A stretch of DNA of 26,926 nt from JBBRNH01 sp038230415 (lineage in GTDB: Bacteria; Bacteroidota; Bacteroidia; Cytophagales; Spirosomataceae): assembly GCA_038230415.1 (NCBI GenBank), contig JBBRNH010000084.1, positions 1 to 26,926 of the forward strand. Reading direction: 5' to 3'. Both the position numbers and the translations under genes were made by a program. Shown piece by piece: positions 8,066 through 17,386 of the stretch (position 1 is the stretch's first letter; every line of letters starts with the position of its first letter). A model generated the notes under the pieces. That model saw only the letters and a program-made list of their open reading frames with translations, made no database searches and was not told the DNA's origin.

Positions 8066-8881
8066 TCAAACGCCTGAAAACACGTTAAAGCCACCATCCA
8101 CGCAAATCGTTTCGCCGTTCACAAACCGGGAGCCTTCTGACAACAGCCAGATGAGCGCACCGGCCAATTCGTCGGGTTGCCCGAACCGTTTATAGGGCGT
8201 GTTACGCAGCACGGCTTCGCCCCGCGTGGTTGGTGAGCCGTCGGGGTTGGTGAGCAGGTGGCGGTTTTGCTCGGTCACGAAAAAACCGGGAGCTATGCCG
8301 TTGATTCTCACCGCGTCACCGTAGCGGTTAGCGAGTTCAACGGCCATCCAGCGCGTAAAACTGTCCACGGATGCTTTCGCCAGCGAATACCCCAACACCC
8401 GCGTTATGGCCGATTGTGCGGCCATTGACGAGATATTAATGATACTCCCACCCTGTTTCACAATCTGTTTGCCGAAGGTGAGTGTCGGTAAAATTGTCCC
8501 GTACAGGTTTAACTCAAACACGGCGCGCAGGGCGGCAACGTCTACCGAAAAAATAGCCTGATCGGGTTGCACAACCGCCCCGGTCACGTTACCTCCAGCC
8601 CCATTCACCAGCCCGTCAATGCGCCCGTAGGTGTCGAGAACCTGCTCACAAACGCGGTCGAGGTCGGCCTGAATCAGCACGTCGGCACGGGCAAACAAAG
8701 CGGCCATTCCGTGTTCTTTCAACCCCGCAACTCGCTCGTTACCAATAGTTTCGTTCCGCCCGATGATGACCACCGTACCACCCGCATCACCAATGGCCCG
8801 GCAAAAGGCTTCGCCCAGAACGCCCGTGCCGCCAGTAACGAGGATAACCTTTTGGCTCAGGTCAAAAAGATGGGTTGACAT
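8066..8881 (-). CDS. SDR-family D-mannonate oxidoreductase (fructuronate reductase)
   Basis: From ATG 8881 the protein is 271 residues, a classical short-chain dehydrogenase. It shows the cofactor motif TGGTGVLG at 16-23, NGAGG at 93-97, catalytic Ser near 152 in ISSMAA and YSLAK at 165-169 (Tyr165, Lys169), and the C-terminal WLLSEGSRFVNGETICVDGG. Directly before uxuA and uxaC it is best read as the enzyme reducing D-fructuronate to D-mannonate, standing in for the long-chain UxuB of enteric bacteria; Bacillus and Bacteroidota commonly use an SDR here. A start at 8941 would run through a 44-bp palindrome and is rejected. Family is certain; the substrate is inferred from gene order. Confidence 0.88.
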   Translation of the reverse strand: MSTHLFDLSQKVILVTGGTGVLGEAFCRAIGDAGGTVVIIGRNETIGNERVAGLKEHGMAALFARADVLIQADLDRVCEQVLDTYGRIDGLVNGAGGNVTGAVVQPDQAIFSVDVAALRAVFELNLYGTILPTLTFGKQIVKQGGSIINISSMAAQSAITRVLGYSLAKASVDSFTRWMAVELANRYGDAVRINGIAPGFFVTEQNRHLLTNPDGSPTTRGEAVLRNTPYKRFGQPDELAGALIWLLSEGSRFVNGETICVDGGFNVFSGV

Positions 8882-8893
8882 AAGTTGTTTAGC

Positions 8894-8937
8894 TTTACTG
8901 GTTTGCCCCGGTTTTAAAACCGGGGCAAACCAGTAAA
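8894..8937. repeat. Perfect 44-bp palindrome between susD and the SDR gene
   Basis: Two 22-base arms meet with no loop at 8915/8916 around GGTTTTAAAACC; every base pairs. It starts 13 bases before the SDR start codon and ends 5 bases before the susD stop codon. RNA would form a very stable hairpin with a small AT loop. There is no U-tract after it on the minus strand, so it looks less like a classical terminator than like a processing or 3'-end-protecting hairpin that lets susC-susD mRNA and the catabolic-enzyme mRNA differ in amount. Confidence 0.95.
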
Positions 8938-8941
8938 ACAT

Positions 8942-10624
8942 TTAGTATCCCGGATTTTGCCCGAACATCGAAACGCCATTCGCGTCTTTTTCCGTCCGGT
9001 CAATTTGGGTTTGCGGAATGGGGCGCATGAGGTGAATCGCTTTCACATTGGCGGCTCCGTCGGTGTTGTATTTCTGGACGCGCTCAACTAAGTTACCCCA
9101 TCGTTTGAGGTCTAACCACCGGGTTTGCTCGCCGACTAATTCGCGGGCGCGTTCTTCCATAATAAAGTCCATCGTTACGTCGGCAGGCGTGATGGTCATG
9201 GCGGCAGCTTTGCCGGGGTTGGCGGCCCGCACCCGAACGGCGTTCAGGGCGGCAGCGGCTTCGGTGGTTTTGCCGAGTTTAAACTGTGCTTCGGCCAGAA
9301 TCAGGTAGGTTTCGGCCAGTCGGAAGGCCAGATAATCGCGGCTGCCCTGGGTGTAGGTTCGGTCGGGCCGCAGGGGATCAAGAAACTTTTGCAGCGTTGG
9401 AAACAGGGCGGCTGTGTATAAACTCGGCGTTAGCACTTGGTAGGTTTTTTTGGCCCGCTCGGCGAGGGGCATTTCGAAGCCGGGAATAAAAATACAGGTG
9501 TCGCCCGCCTTGTAGGTCACTTTGGCTTTCGAGACATCGAAACTGGTGTTAAACGTGCCGGGGCTGTTTGAGAGCCAGGTGTCTTTGAAGGTTTTCTTGT
9601 AGCGTGAATCATTCACGCGGTCTTTAAAAACCGTTTCCAACAAATACGTCGTTGGCCGAATCCGTTTGAAAGGCCGCCCGTTCAGGATGTCGCGCACCAT
9701 GCCGGGTTGCACGTCATACTGCATCCCGAAATACAGGTGCAGCGAATTACCGGCATCGTTGGTCAGGGGGTCAGCCGTGTACTGCACGGCAAAAATCACC
9801 TCGTCGCTGATTTCTCCCGCGCCCTGGGCAAACACACTGGCAAAATCGGGCAGGAGTTTAAAGCCGTAGTTGCCCCCGCTAATCACGTTGGTAGCATAAG
9901 TAGCGGCTTTGGCATAATCGTCAGATGCTTTGGCGGTCGAGGTTGCTTTGGTCAGATACACCTTCGCCAGCAGATGTTCGGCAGCGGCTTTGGTGGCCCG
10001 GCCATAGTCTGCCGACCGGATTTTGGGGTCGAGATCAGGTAAAGCTGATTCAAGGTCGGCGATGATGGCTTTGTAAATATCGGTTTCCAAAGCCCGCGAG
10101 GTCGTTTTAGTTGGTCCGAGGGTTTCGGTCAGGCGCAGATCAACGCCCCCCCACTGCTGCACCAGGATAAAATAATAATGGGCGCGCAAAAATTTCATCT
10201 CGGCCACCCGCAGTTTTTTGGCAGCATCAGTAATACCCGTTGCGGTTGGGGCGCGGCCAATCACGGCGTTGCAGGTGTTGATACCCCGATATAGCTCATC
10301 CCAAACCTGCTGAAGATAACTGTCGAAACTGGTTAACTGTGAATCATAAAAGTGAAATCCTTTGAAACTGCCATCGGCCCCGGCCTGTTGAATATCTGTG
10401 CCGTATTCACTCATAGTGAGGCCTTGCTCGGTGCCATAGTAAACCCGAAGCGAGGCATAGGCCGCTCTGGCCGCGTCTTCAAACCCTTTGGGTGTATTAA
10501 CATAATCGTTGCCGATAGCAGAGATTACGGTTTCGTCGAGGACGTTCTTGCACGACTGTCCCATCAGCAACAGCACGGCGAGGGTCAATGCCCGGAAAAT
10601 CGAGAAAATGTATGTTGGTTTCAT
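8942..10624 (-). CDS. SusD/RagB-family outer-membrane glycan-binding lipoprotein
   Basis: The protein is 560 residues with a hydrophobic leader and a lipidation Cys at 25 (MGQSC, a loose lipobox as usual for SusD). Typical SusD blocks are seen: the N-terminal FEDAARAAYASLR, WDELYRGINTCNAVI, LRAHYYFILVQQWGG, the TPR-like RLAETYLILAEAQFKLGKTTEAAAALNAVR, and near the C-terminus FIMEERARELVGEQTRWLDLKRWG. It forms the lid on the SusC channel at the cell surface. The gene follows susC after a 57-base gap with a hairpin. Ligand unknown; the operon suggests a glucuronate-containing sugar or glycoside. Confidence 0.95.
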   Translation of the reverse strand: MKPTYIFSIFRALTLAVLLLMGQSCKNVLDETVISAIGNDYVNTPKGFEDAARAAYASLRVYYGTEQGLTMSEYGTDIQQAGADGSFKGFHFYDSQLTSFDSYLQQVWDELYRGINTCNAVIGRAPTATGITDAAKKLRVAEMKFLRAHYYFILVQQWGGVDLRLTETLGPTKTTSRALETDIYKAIIADLESALPDLDPKIRSADYGRATKAAAEHLLAKVYLTKATSTAKASDDYAKAATYATNVISGGNYGFKLLPDFASVFAQGAGEISDEVIFAVQYTADPLTNDAGNSLHLYFGMQYDVQPGMVRDILNGRPFKRIRPTTYLLETVFKDRVNDSRYKKTFKDTWLSNSPGTFNTSFDVSKAKVTYKAGDTCIFIPGFEMPLAERAKKTYQVLTPSLYTAALFPTLQKFLDPLRPDRTYTQGSRDYLAFRLAETYLILAEAQFKLGKTTEAAAALNAVRVRAANPGKAAAMTITPADVTMDFIMEERARELVGEQTRWLDLKRWGNLVERVQKYNTDGAANVKAIHLMRPIPQTQIDRTEKDANGVSMFGQNPGY

Positions 10625-10643
10625 TGGTTATGTTTTAGTTGTT

Positions 10644-10678
10644 ACCCCACCCCCACCCCCGCAGGGAAGGGGTGGGGT
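10644..10678 (-). repeat. C/G-rich hairpin between susC and susD
   Basis: ACCCCACCCC at 10644-10653 pairs with GGGGTGGGGT at 10669-10678 around a 15-base loop. It lies between the susC stop (10682) and the susD start (10624). No T-run follows on the minus strand, so an intrinsic terminator is not indicated. It may tune the susC:susD transcript ratio, or be one more intergenic repeat. Confidence 0.65.
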
Positions 10679-10681
10679 GAT

Positions 10682-13600
10682 TTAGAATTTCACATTCAGG
10701 CCAATCGTGGTAACGCGAGTGGCTGGCACAACACCTTCGCTGATGTTGCCGTTGGCCGATTCGGGGTCAACGCCGTTATACTTCGAGCGATAGGTCGAGA
10801 AGATAAACGGCTGCTGAATGCTGGTAAACAACCGAAGCGATTGCAGGTGCAGTTTTTGCGTAATGCTGGCCGGGAATGTGTAGCCAAAGTTGATGTTCCG
10901 CACCTTCACGAATGTTCCATCAAAATAGATGATGGCCGTGTTATAAATCGGGAACTCCTGGCTTGAATTCGGACGGGGAAACTCGTTAGTCGGGTTATTC
11001 GGTGTCCAGTAGTCAACCTTAATCTGCTCATAACGACCGGCCAAGGCGTTTCTGTTCTCGTGGAAACCACTCCTAATGGTTGAGCCAATCCGGGCATAGA
11101 CAAAGAACGACAAGTCGAAACCTTTGTAGCTGAATCGGTTGGTGATACCGCCACTCCAACTCGGAATTTCAGACCCTAAATAAACCCGGTCATCGGGTGT
11201 GATCTTACCATCGCCGTTGGTATCCTGTACCTTAATTTGCCCTGGTACGAACCCATACGATTTAGCTGCGTCGGCTTCTGCTGTTTGCCAGATACCGGCT
11301 TTTTTGTAGTCAAATTGGGCCGTGAGTGGCTTACCAATAAACCATTTGTTGCCGAGGTCATCAATGGCTCCATTATAGAGCGACAGGATGGCCTCCTGGT
11401 TTTTGGTAAACTGTAAATCGGTTGACCATTTAAAGCCGCCCGTGGTGTTCACGTTCACCGTTGAGAGGGTAACTTCGATACCCTTATTCCGGGTTTCGCC
11501 CACGTTGCGCGTCACGGCGTTGAAACCAATCGAGGTTGGTAACTGGTCAGACAGCAGCAGGTCTTTGGTATTGGTCTGGTACAATTCGACCGAACCCGCT
11601 ACCCGACCCCGCCACAGGCTGAAATCCACGCCAAAGTTGGTCGAGGTCGAGGTTTCCCATTTCAAATCAGGATTACCAATGGTATTAGGCCGGTAACCAT
11701 AGGCAGCATTGGTTCCGAAGGCATAAATGGTTCGGCCAAGTAGTCCCTGGGTTTGGTACGGCGACACGCCCTGATTGCCCACCGACCCCCGGCTGGCGCG
11801 GAGTTTGAGTTGATCGAGCCACGTTACACCCTTCAAAAACGCTTCGTTGCTGATGTTCCAGGCTACGGCCACGCCGGGGAACGTACCATATTTGGTGTTC
11901 ACCCCAAACCGGCTGCTACCATCGCGACGGGCGGTCATGGTTATCAAAAAACGGTCGTCATAGTCATAGTTGACGCGGGCCATGTACGAGTTAATCGTCC
12001 ACTGAATCAGGTTGCTGCCCACGCCCAACACCAAACTGGCATTGCCCTCGTTAAAATACTGCTGGCTTTCGGCGGGTACGCCCTGTACCGAAATGTTGTT
12101 GGTCTCGAAGTTATCGCGCTGGATAGACTGTAGGGCCGTTACGTTCAGGCTGTGTTTGCCAACCGTTTTGCTATAGTTCAGGATGTTTTCTAAGGTGTAG
12201 TTAAATCCAAACTGGCTGGTGGTACGGGCCTGAGGATCACCGCCTTTACGCTCGTTGGTTTGTGCGCCAATAAACCGACCGTCGCGCCGGATCGAGAAGT
12301 CCGGGCCAAAGTTCACGCGGTAGGTCAGCCCATCCATGATTTTGGCTTCGGCATAAATACTGGTCAAAATACGGTATTTCTTTTGCTCGTCTATTTGCGC
12401 GCCCGGCACAATTTCGGCTAAGGGATTGGTCAGCAATGCATCGTTGGTTGGGGCAAAAATCAGGTTACCGTTATCGTCATAAGGTCGGCCCAGCGGGTTC
12501 TGTTGCAACGTAAACCCGTACGGGTTCAGGCCAGCTCCGTTCCGAAGACTATACATCAGGTGCGAGGAGATACCCACCTTAAACACCCGGTTAATCTGAT
12601 GATCAATGTTAGCCCGCAGTGTGTAGCGGGTGTAGTCTAAGCCAGCCGAGATCCCTTTGTCCTGAAAATAGCCCGTCGAGATGTAAAATTGCGTTTTTTC
12701 ATTACCGCCCTGAATCCCAATCGAATGATTTTGTTGCTGTCCCTGCCGCAGCATCAATGACTGCCAATCGGTGTTGCGGTTGGCCGCGATACCTGCCGCT
12801 ACGGCGGGGTCGCCACCGAGTACCGCTACCTTCGAGTCGGCAAAGGCATCGGCCACACCCGTCGGAACGGGATTACCAGACGCGTCTTTATAGTTACCAC
12901 TGGTCCGGTAAGCCTCCCGCACGAACTCGGTAAACTCTGGCCCACTGAAAAGTTTGACCTTATCGAGGGGGTCCGTAACACCCACGTAGTTATCGTAGCT
13001 GATGGTGGTTTTGCCGTTGCTGTTGCCGCGTTTGGTGGTGATCAGTACCACGCCGTTGGCTCCCCGTGCGCCATAGATAGCCGTTGCCGAGGCATCTTTC
13101 AGGATTTCGGTTGAGGCTACATCATTCGGGTTGATGTCTTCATAACCACCTGATACAAAATCGAATGGGCGGTTTGATGACAGTTCGTTCCGGTCGCCGG
13201 TGAGTGGGATTCCGTCCACAACATACAACGGGTTATTACCCGCGTTGAACGACCGACGACCCCGAATCCGAATCGTGGGCGTTGATCCGGGCCGACTACC
13301 CGACTGTGCTACGTCGACCCCGGCCACCCGGCCCTGCAACGCCTGCCCGATGTTGGTAATGGGCAGTTCGGTGATTTGCTTGGCCGACACCGACGAGATA
13401 GCCCCGGTCAGTTGGCTCTTTTTCTGAGTTCCGTAGCCCACCACTACAATCTCGCTTAATGACCGGGTATCGGCTTCGAGCGAAACGTTGATCGTTGTTT
13501 GGTTGCCAGCCGTGACTTCTTTCGACAAAAAACCGACCGATGAAAACACAATCACGGCACTGCCGGCAGGCAGACTGATCTTAAAATTGCCATCGGCATC

Positions 13601-13792
13601 GGTCGTGGTGCCGCGCGAAGTGCCTTTTACGGCCACGTTTGCACCGGGCAACCCACTGTTATCGGCAGTGACGCGGCCCGTAATGGCTCGTTCCTGCGCC
13701 AGTGCACCATAGCTTGCCAACAGGCCGAACCATAGACAAAGCAGTCGGGGTAATTGACTGCCTATTCTAAATTTTAGGTAGTAAGGGGTCAT
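10682..13792 (-). CDS. SusC/RagA-family TonB-dependent outer-membrane transporter
   Basis: The protein is 1036 residues with a signal peptide ending near residue 32 (YGALAQ). A carboxypeptidase-D-like regulatory domain follows at about 35-107 (ITGRVTADNSGLPGANV, VGFLSKEV). Next comes the SusC signature VVVGYGTQKK at 116-125, a plug domain with LQGRVAGV, IRIRGRRSFNAGNNPLYVVDG and DASATAIYGARGANGVVLITTK, and a long beta barrel. The C-terminus ends VTTIGLNVKF, with the terminal aromatic residue expected of an outer-membrane barrel. No anti-sigma-binding (STN) domain is present, so a transmembrane sigma/anti-sigma loop is not indicated and regulation probably goes through the LacI protein. It imports an oligosaccharide or glycoside with SusD. 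The 43 bases upstream hold no convincing promoter. Confidence 0.97.
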   Translation of the reverse strand: MTPYYLKFRIGSQLPRLLCLWFGLLASYGALAQERAITGRVTADNSGLPGANVAVKGTSRGTTTDADGNFKISLPAGSAVIVFSSVGFLSKEVTAGNQTTINVSLEADTRSLSEIVVVGYGTQKKSQLTGAISSVSAKQITELPITNIGQALQGRVAGVDVAQSGSRPGSTPTIRIRGRRSFNAGNNPLYVVDGIPLTGDRNELSSNRPFDFVSGGYEDINPNDVASTEILKDASATAIYGARGANGVVLITTKRGNSNGKTTISYDNYVGVTDPLDKVKLFSGPEFTEFVREAYRTSGNYKDASGNPVPTGVADAFADSKVAVLGGDPAVAAGIAANRNTDWQSLMLRQGQQQNHSIGIQGGNEKTQFYISTGYFQDKGISAGLDYTRYTLRANIDHQINRVFKVGISSHLMYSLRNGAGLNPYGFTLQQNPLGRPYDDNGNLIFAPTNDALLTNPLAEIVPGAQIDEQKKYRILTSIYAEAKIMDGLTYRVNFGPDFSIRRDGRFIGAQTNERKGGDPQARTTSQFGFNYTLENILNYSKTVGKHSLNVTALQSIQRDNFETNNISVQGVPAESQQYFNEGNASLVLGVGSNLIQWTINSYMARVNYDYDDRFLITMTARRDGSSRFGVNTKYGTFPGVAVAWNISNEAFLKGVTWLDQLKLRASRGSVGNQGVSPYQTQGLLGRTIYAFGTNAAYGYRPNTIGNPDLKWETSTSTNFGVDFSLWRGRVAGSVELYQTNTKDLLLSDQLPTSIGFNAVTRNVGETRNKGIEVTLSTVNVNTTGGFKWSTDLQFTKNQEAILSLYNGAIDDLGNKWFIGKPLTAQFDYKKAGIWQTAEADAAKSYGFVPGQIKVQDTNGDGKITPDDRVYLGSEIPSWSGGITNRFSYKGFDLSFFVYARIGSTIRSGFHENRNALAGRYEQIKVDYWTPNNPTNEFPRPNSSQEFPIYNTAIIYFDGTFVKVRNINFGYTFPASITQKLHLQSLRLFTSIQQPFIFSTYRSKYNGVDPESANGNISEGVVPATRVTTIGLNVKF

Positions 13793-13835
13793 CTAAATAG
13801 TAGTTAAAGGTACAAGAAACATCAAAAGTTAGTAC

Positions 13836-14681
13836 TCACCGAATCGCCGTATCGCGGGTATCGGCATAGGCATTTCGGTAATCAATCTTCGTCACTAACC
13901 CGGCCACGTACTTGATTCCGCCGAGGAGGTGTTGCACAAAAACGGGGTCTTCATAATCGGGTTTGGCGTGGCCGAGTGACGTGCACCACGTGTGTCCGCC
14001 ATCGTACTCGTGATACCAAACCGCAGGATACAACGCGGCAAACGGACTGCCAAACGTCCGAATCTTGGCCGTTTCGGTCGAGTCTTTTGCATCAACCGAC
14101 GCTAAATCATGGGCCATAATAACGGTTGGCCCCGGCCACAGTTCTTTCATAAAATAGCACTCGTCCTGCTTATCCCAAATCGTTGGCAACCCTGCCACTG
14201 ACGGGTGTTCAGCCGCAATAACGTTAATTTTCAGCGGCTGAAAATGCGGATGCCAGGCAAACGTACCACCCATCATTCGTTTGAACCACAGCCAGTTACG
14301 CTCCGTACCCAGCACCGAATGAATCCCGACAAACCCGCCCCCCGCTTCGATATATCGCCGGAAAGCCAGCCGTTGCGCGTCAGTATCAAACACGTCGTTG
14401 TTCGTACTGGCAAAAATCAACACCGTGTATTGTTGCAGGTTTGCTTCGGTAAACACGGTTGGTTGGTCAGACACCGCTACGCTAAACCCCTGTTCCCGGC
14501 CCAATTTTTGCAAACAGGCCACCGCGCCCGGAATATTGTCGTGAACATAGCCTTTGCCATTTTTGGTATAGACCAGCACCCGCACGCCCTTCATGCTTTT
14601 GCCCTGCGCCAACGCACCCGCCCCACCCGAAAATCCGAGGGTTGAGGTAATGAGGAACAGGAAAAAAGCGAGTTGATTCAT
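13836..14681 (-). CDS. Exported ThuA-domain protein
   Basis: From ATG 14681 the protein is 281 residues with a signal peptide (residues 1 to about 26, ending ALAQG). The mature part is a ThuA fold, related to class I glutamine amidotransferases: VRVLVYTKNGKGYVHDNI, LQQYTVLIFASTNNDVFD, FRRYIEAGGGFVGIHSVLGTERNWLWFKRMMGG, and VWYHEYDGGHTWCTSLGH near the C-terminus. No Cys nucleophile is evident in the GFVGIHS position, as usual for ThuA. ThuA proteins are linked to sugar (trehalose-type disaccharide) catabolism and usually sit beside Gfo/Idh/MocA oxidoreductases, as here. Catalytic role unknown. It starts 2 bases after the upstream gene's stop. Confidence 0.85.
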   Translation of the reverse strand: MNQLAFFLFLITSTLGFSGGAGALAQGKSMKGVRVLVYTKNGKGYVHDNIPGAVACLQKLGREQGFSVAVSDQPTVFTEANLQQYTVLIFASTNNDVFDTDAQRLAFRRYIEAGGGFVGIHSVLGTERNWLWFKRMMGGTFAWHPHFQPLKINVIAAEHPSVAGLPTIWDKQDECYFMKELWPGPTVIMAHDLASVDAKDSTETAKIRTFGSPFAALYPAVWYHEYDGGHTWCTSLGHAKPDYEDPVFVQHLLGGIKYVAGLVTKIDYRNAYADTRDTAIR

Positions 14682-14683
14682 AG

Positions 14684-15898
14684 CTATACTTTGGCCGTTT
14701 TCTCCGCCAGCACCTGCGCTTTCAACGCCAGCTCCGTTGCCAAAAAACAATGCGCCTGCGGCATGGCGGTTTCGGTGCGGTTCAGCACGTCGTCCACGAG
14801 TTGCGTACCGTAGGGCGGCACAACCGCCTGACAGTCAATATATCGCTGCTCTTTTTGATCCACCAAAAACAAGTGATCCCCGTCCTTCCGTCCGCCAATG
14901 TCCACGTATTTCCGTAGTTCGATATAGCCCTCGGTGCCAAGAATCGTTAGTCGGCCGTCGCCCCAAACGGGCAGACCTTTGGGCGTAAACCAGTCCACCC
15001 GCACGTAGCCCGAACCGCCATCGCCCCGGAGCATCATACTCCCAAAATCCTCAAAATTCGGGTGTTCGGGGTGGTTCACGTTACGGGTTTCGGCGGCCAA
15101 AACCTCGGCTTTGGTTGAGCCGGTGAAATACAAAAACTGGTCGCACTGATGCGAGCCGATGTCACAGATGATGCCGCCGTAGCGTTTTTTCTCCCAAAAC
15201 CAATCGGGTCTCACGGGTGGGTTAATCCGGTGCGGCCCCATGCCAATGGTCTGAATCACCTTACCGATGGCACCAGCTTTCACCAATTCACCGGCCTTCA
15301 CGGTGGCGCGGTTATCGAGCCGTTCACTGTACGAAATCGAGTAAATCCGGCCCGTTTCTTTTTGCACCCGGCGCACCTCGGCTAACTGCTCAAGCGAGGT
15401 GATGCCGGGTTTGTCGGCCATATAATCTTTGCCCTGTTTCATCACCCGAATCCCAAGCGGGGCGCGTTCGTCGGGAATACCCGAACTGGCAACGAGTTGA
15501 ATGGCTTTATCATCAAGAATTTCGGCTTCGGCGCGGGCGCGTTTGGCCTGTGGATATTTTTTGGCAAAGGCATCGGCGAGGTCGTCTTCTTTGGCGAAGA
15601 ACGCAACCAACTCGCCCCCGCCCCGAATCACGGAGTCGGTCATGCCGTAGATATGGCCGTGATTGATACCGATAACGGCAAACCTAATGCGCGGGGCAGT
15701 TTTGGCTAACCCGCCGATGGTCAACGGGTTAAGACCAGATTGAACCGCACCAAAAACCGGATTTGGCAACGCCGAGGCAATCACCAGACCCGTTGCGGTT
15801 GCTACCGATTCTCTAATAAATGTCCGCCGATTGGGTCCGTTCTGGTTCATACTGTTAGTCATCAAATGTTTTCCACCGCCCCCAGGCTGTGGATTCAT
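14684..15898 (-). CDS. Tat-targeted Gfo/Idh/MocA-family oxidoreductase
   Basis: The protein is 404 residues if it begins at the ATG whose ATGA overlaps the stop of the preceding gene. Starts at 15862 or 15850 would put the twin-arginine motif (PNRRTFIRES) nearer the N-terminus and are equally possible. After the signal, the Rossmann motif is IRFAVIGINHGHIYG, a common variant of this family. YMADKPGITS holds a DKP in place of EKP, and ICDIGSHQCDQFLYF is the His-bearing active-site block. The family oxidises or reduces sugars with NAD(P) or uses bound NAD for redox-assisted glycoside cleavage. The gene is coupled to its neighbours on both sides (4-base overlap upstream, 2-base gap downstream), so it acts with the ThuA protein and the next oxidoreductase. 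Confidence 0.88.
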   Translation of the reverse strand: MNPQPGGGGKHLMTNSMNQNGPNRRTFIRESVATATGLVIASALPNPVFGAVQSGLNPLTIGGLAKTAPRIRFAVIGINHGHIYGMTDSVIRGGGELVAFFAKEDDLADAFAKKYPQAKRARAEAEILDDKAIQLVASSGIPDERAPLGIRVMKQGKDYMADKPGITSLEQLAEVRRVQKETGRIYSISYSERLDNRATVKAGELVKAGAIGKVIQTIGMGPHRINPPVRPDWFWEKKRYGGIICDIGSHQCDQFLYFTGSTKAEVLAAETRNVNHPEHPNFEDFGSMMLRGDGGSGYVRVDWFTPKGLPVWGDGRLTILGTEGYIELRKYVDIGGRKDGDHLFLVDQKEQRYIDCQAVVPPYGTQLVDDVLNRTETAMPQAHCFLATELALKAQVLAEKTAKV

Positions 15899-17310
15899 GA
15901 TTTCAGGGCGTAGGGTGCGCGTTGTGGCCGCGAGAGCAGCGCGTCGGCTTCGGGGTCGTTCTTGAATTGCTCCGTTTCAGGGTTCCAGAACAACTTGCGC
16001 TTCAGTTTCATGGTGGCGTGGTGCAGCAAGCAGGCCGAACACGACCGATGCCCGATTTCGATGGGGGCGATGGGCGGTTTGCGGCTCTGAATGCTCTCTA
16101 ACCAGTTGCCGTGATGCTCGGCACTGACGGGCAGATGCACCTCCTTCGGCCCAATTACCGAGGTCAGTATTTTGGGGTTACTCGCGTCTAAGACTTTGGC
16201 GTTGCTGCCCTGCGCCACCGGGTCGCTGGCGGTGGCCGCATAGTTGCCGCGTGTCACAAACAGCCACCCCTCGCTGCCTTCAAACTTCACGCCGTTGGGC
16301 AGTTTGTCGCTAATCACCATCGTGACCCCGTTGGCATAGCGGGCTTCGGTACGGAAACTGCCATGTACATTCCATAGCCCCGATGCCGGGAACGCTGCCG
16401 TTCCCGAAATTTCAATCGGCCCGGTATATTCGGTGTTCATGCCCCAGTGCGCCGAGTCAATGTGGTGCGCTCCCCAGCCGGTAATCATGCCCGCGCCAAA
16501 CTGTTCGCAACGCAACCAGCCGGGCCGGTCGTAACCCACCGTTGGATGCACTCGTTTTTCGGTGTAATATACCTCTGGCGTTGAGCCAAGCCACATATCG
16601 TAATTGAATCCTTTCGGCAGTGGCATTTCGGGTTCTTCGTTGCCAGCCGGGTCGTAGGGCAGGCCGATATACACCGTTTTGAGTTGACCGATGCGTCCGT
16701 TTCTGACCAATTCTGCCGCGTATCTGAACTGCGCTGACGACCGTTGCTGACTACCGATTTGCATAATGCGGTCGGTTTTTTTCACGGCATCGCTCAGGGC
16801 GCGACCTTCGGCAATGGTCAGCGAGGCCGGTTTTTGCATATACACGTCTTTGCCAGCGCGGACGGCGGCAATGCCAATGGGCGCGTGCCAATGGTCGGGT
16901 GTGCTGATGAGAACGGCATCAATGTCTTTGTTGAGCAGTAGTTCTCGGTAGTCGGTATAGGTCGTTACACCGTCGTAGGGTTTGCCATTCGCGGCCCGTC
17001 CTTCCTTCTTGTCATAGTAGCTGTTTACCAGCGTTTTAGCCTCGGCCACCCGGCGACCGTCAACGTCACAAACGGCAATAATCCGGGCGGTATCATACTG
17101 CCAAACCCCCGGCATATCGTGGTCGCGCGAGATGCGCCCGGTGCCGATAGCCCCGATGTTGATGCGGTTGCTGGGTGCGTTTCTGCCGAACACGGAGGCC
17201 GGTACGATGGTCGGAAAACCAACGGCTGCGGCTCCTGAAACGGCCACCGCACGAACCGATAAATCAAGGAATTTACGTCTTGTCAGCGATGCATCATCAG
17301 AGAGAGCCAT
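15895..17310 (-). CDS. Tat-targeted Gfo/Idh/MocA-family oxidoreductase, first gene of the long array
   Basis: The protein is 471 residues with a twin-arginine signal (LTRRKFLDLS, hydrophobic core to about residue 40). The Rossmann domain follows with INIGAIGTGRISRDHDMPG and IIAVCDVDGRRV. YMQKPASLTIAEG replaces EKP by QKP, and ITGWGAHHIDSAHWGM carries the family His residues. A C-terminal block, HRSCSACLLHHATMKLKRKLFWNPETEQF, is typical of the exported Bacteroidota/Planctomycetes branch. By family it is an NAD(P)-linked sugar oxidoreductase or a redox glycosidase; the substrate is unknown. It is only about 30% similar by eye to the other two paralogues, so they are not recent duplicates. The gene follows the operator/promoter region at 17387-17432. 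Confidence 0.9.
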   Translation of the reverse strand: MALSDDASLTRRKFLDLSVRAVAVSGAAAVGFPTIVPASVFGRNAPSNRINIGAIGTGRISRDHDMPGVWQYDTARIIAVCDVDGRRVAEAKTLVNSYYDKKEGRAANGKPYDGVTTYTDYRELLLNKDIDAVLISTPDHWHAPIGIAAVRAGKDVYMQKPASLTIAEGRALSDAVKKTDRIMQIGSQQRSSAQFRYAAELVRNGRIGQLKTVYIGLPYDPAGNEEPEMPLPKGFNYDMWLGSTPEVYYTEKRVHPTVGYDRPGWLRCEQFGAGMITGWGAHHIDSAHWGMNTEYTGPIEISGTAAFPASGLWNVHGSFRTEARYANGVTMVISDKLPNGVKFEGSEGWLFVTRGNYAATASDPVAQGSNAKVLDASNPKILTSVIGPKEVHLPVSAEHHGNWLESIQSRKPPIAPIEIGHRSCSACLLHHATMKLKRKLFWNPETEQFKNDPEADALLSRPQRAPYALKS

Positions 17311-17386
17311 ACAACAAGTTGAGCGGATAAGGGTTTAGGATTAAGTCTTAACAGCGTTTGAAATTGCGCAAACGAATAGTGCTAAA

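Noticed and set aside
13793..13835. Separate promoter for susC
   Set aside because: The 43-base gap has near matches to the -7 element (TACCTTTA, AACTTTTG) but no -33 element at proper distance; read-through from the ThuA gene is the simpler view.
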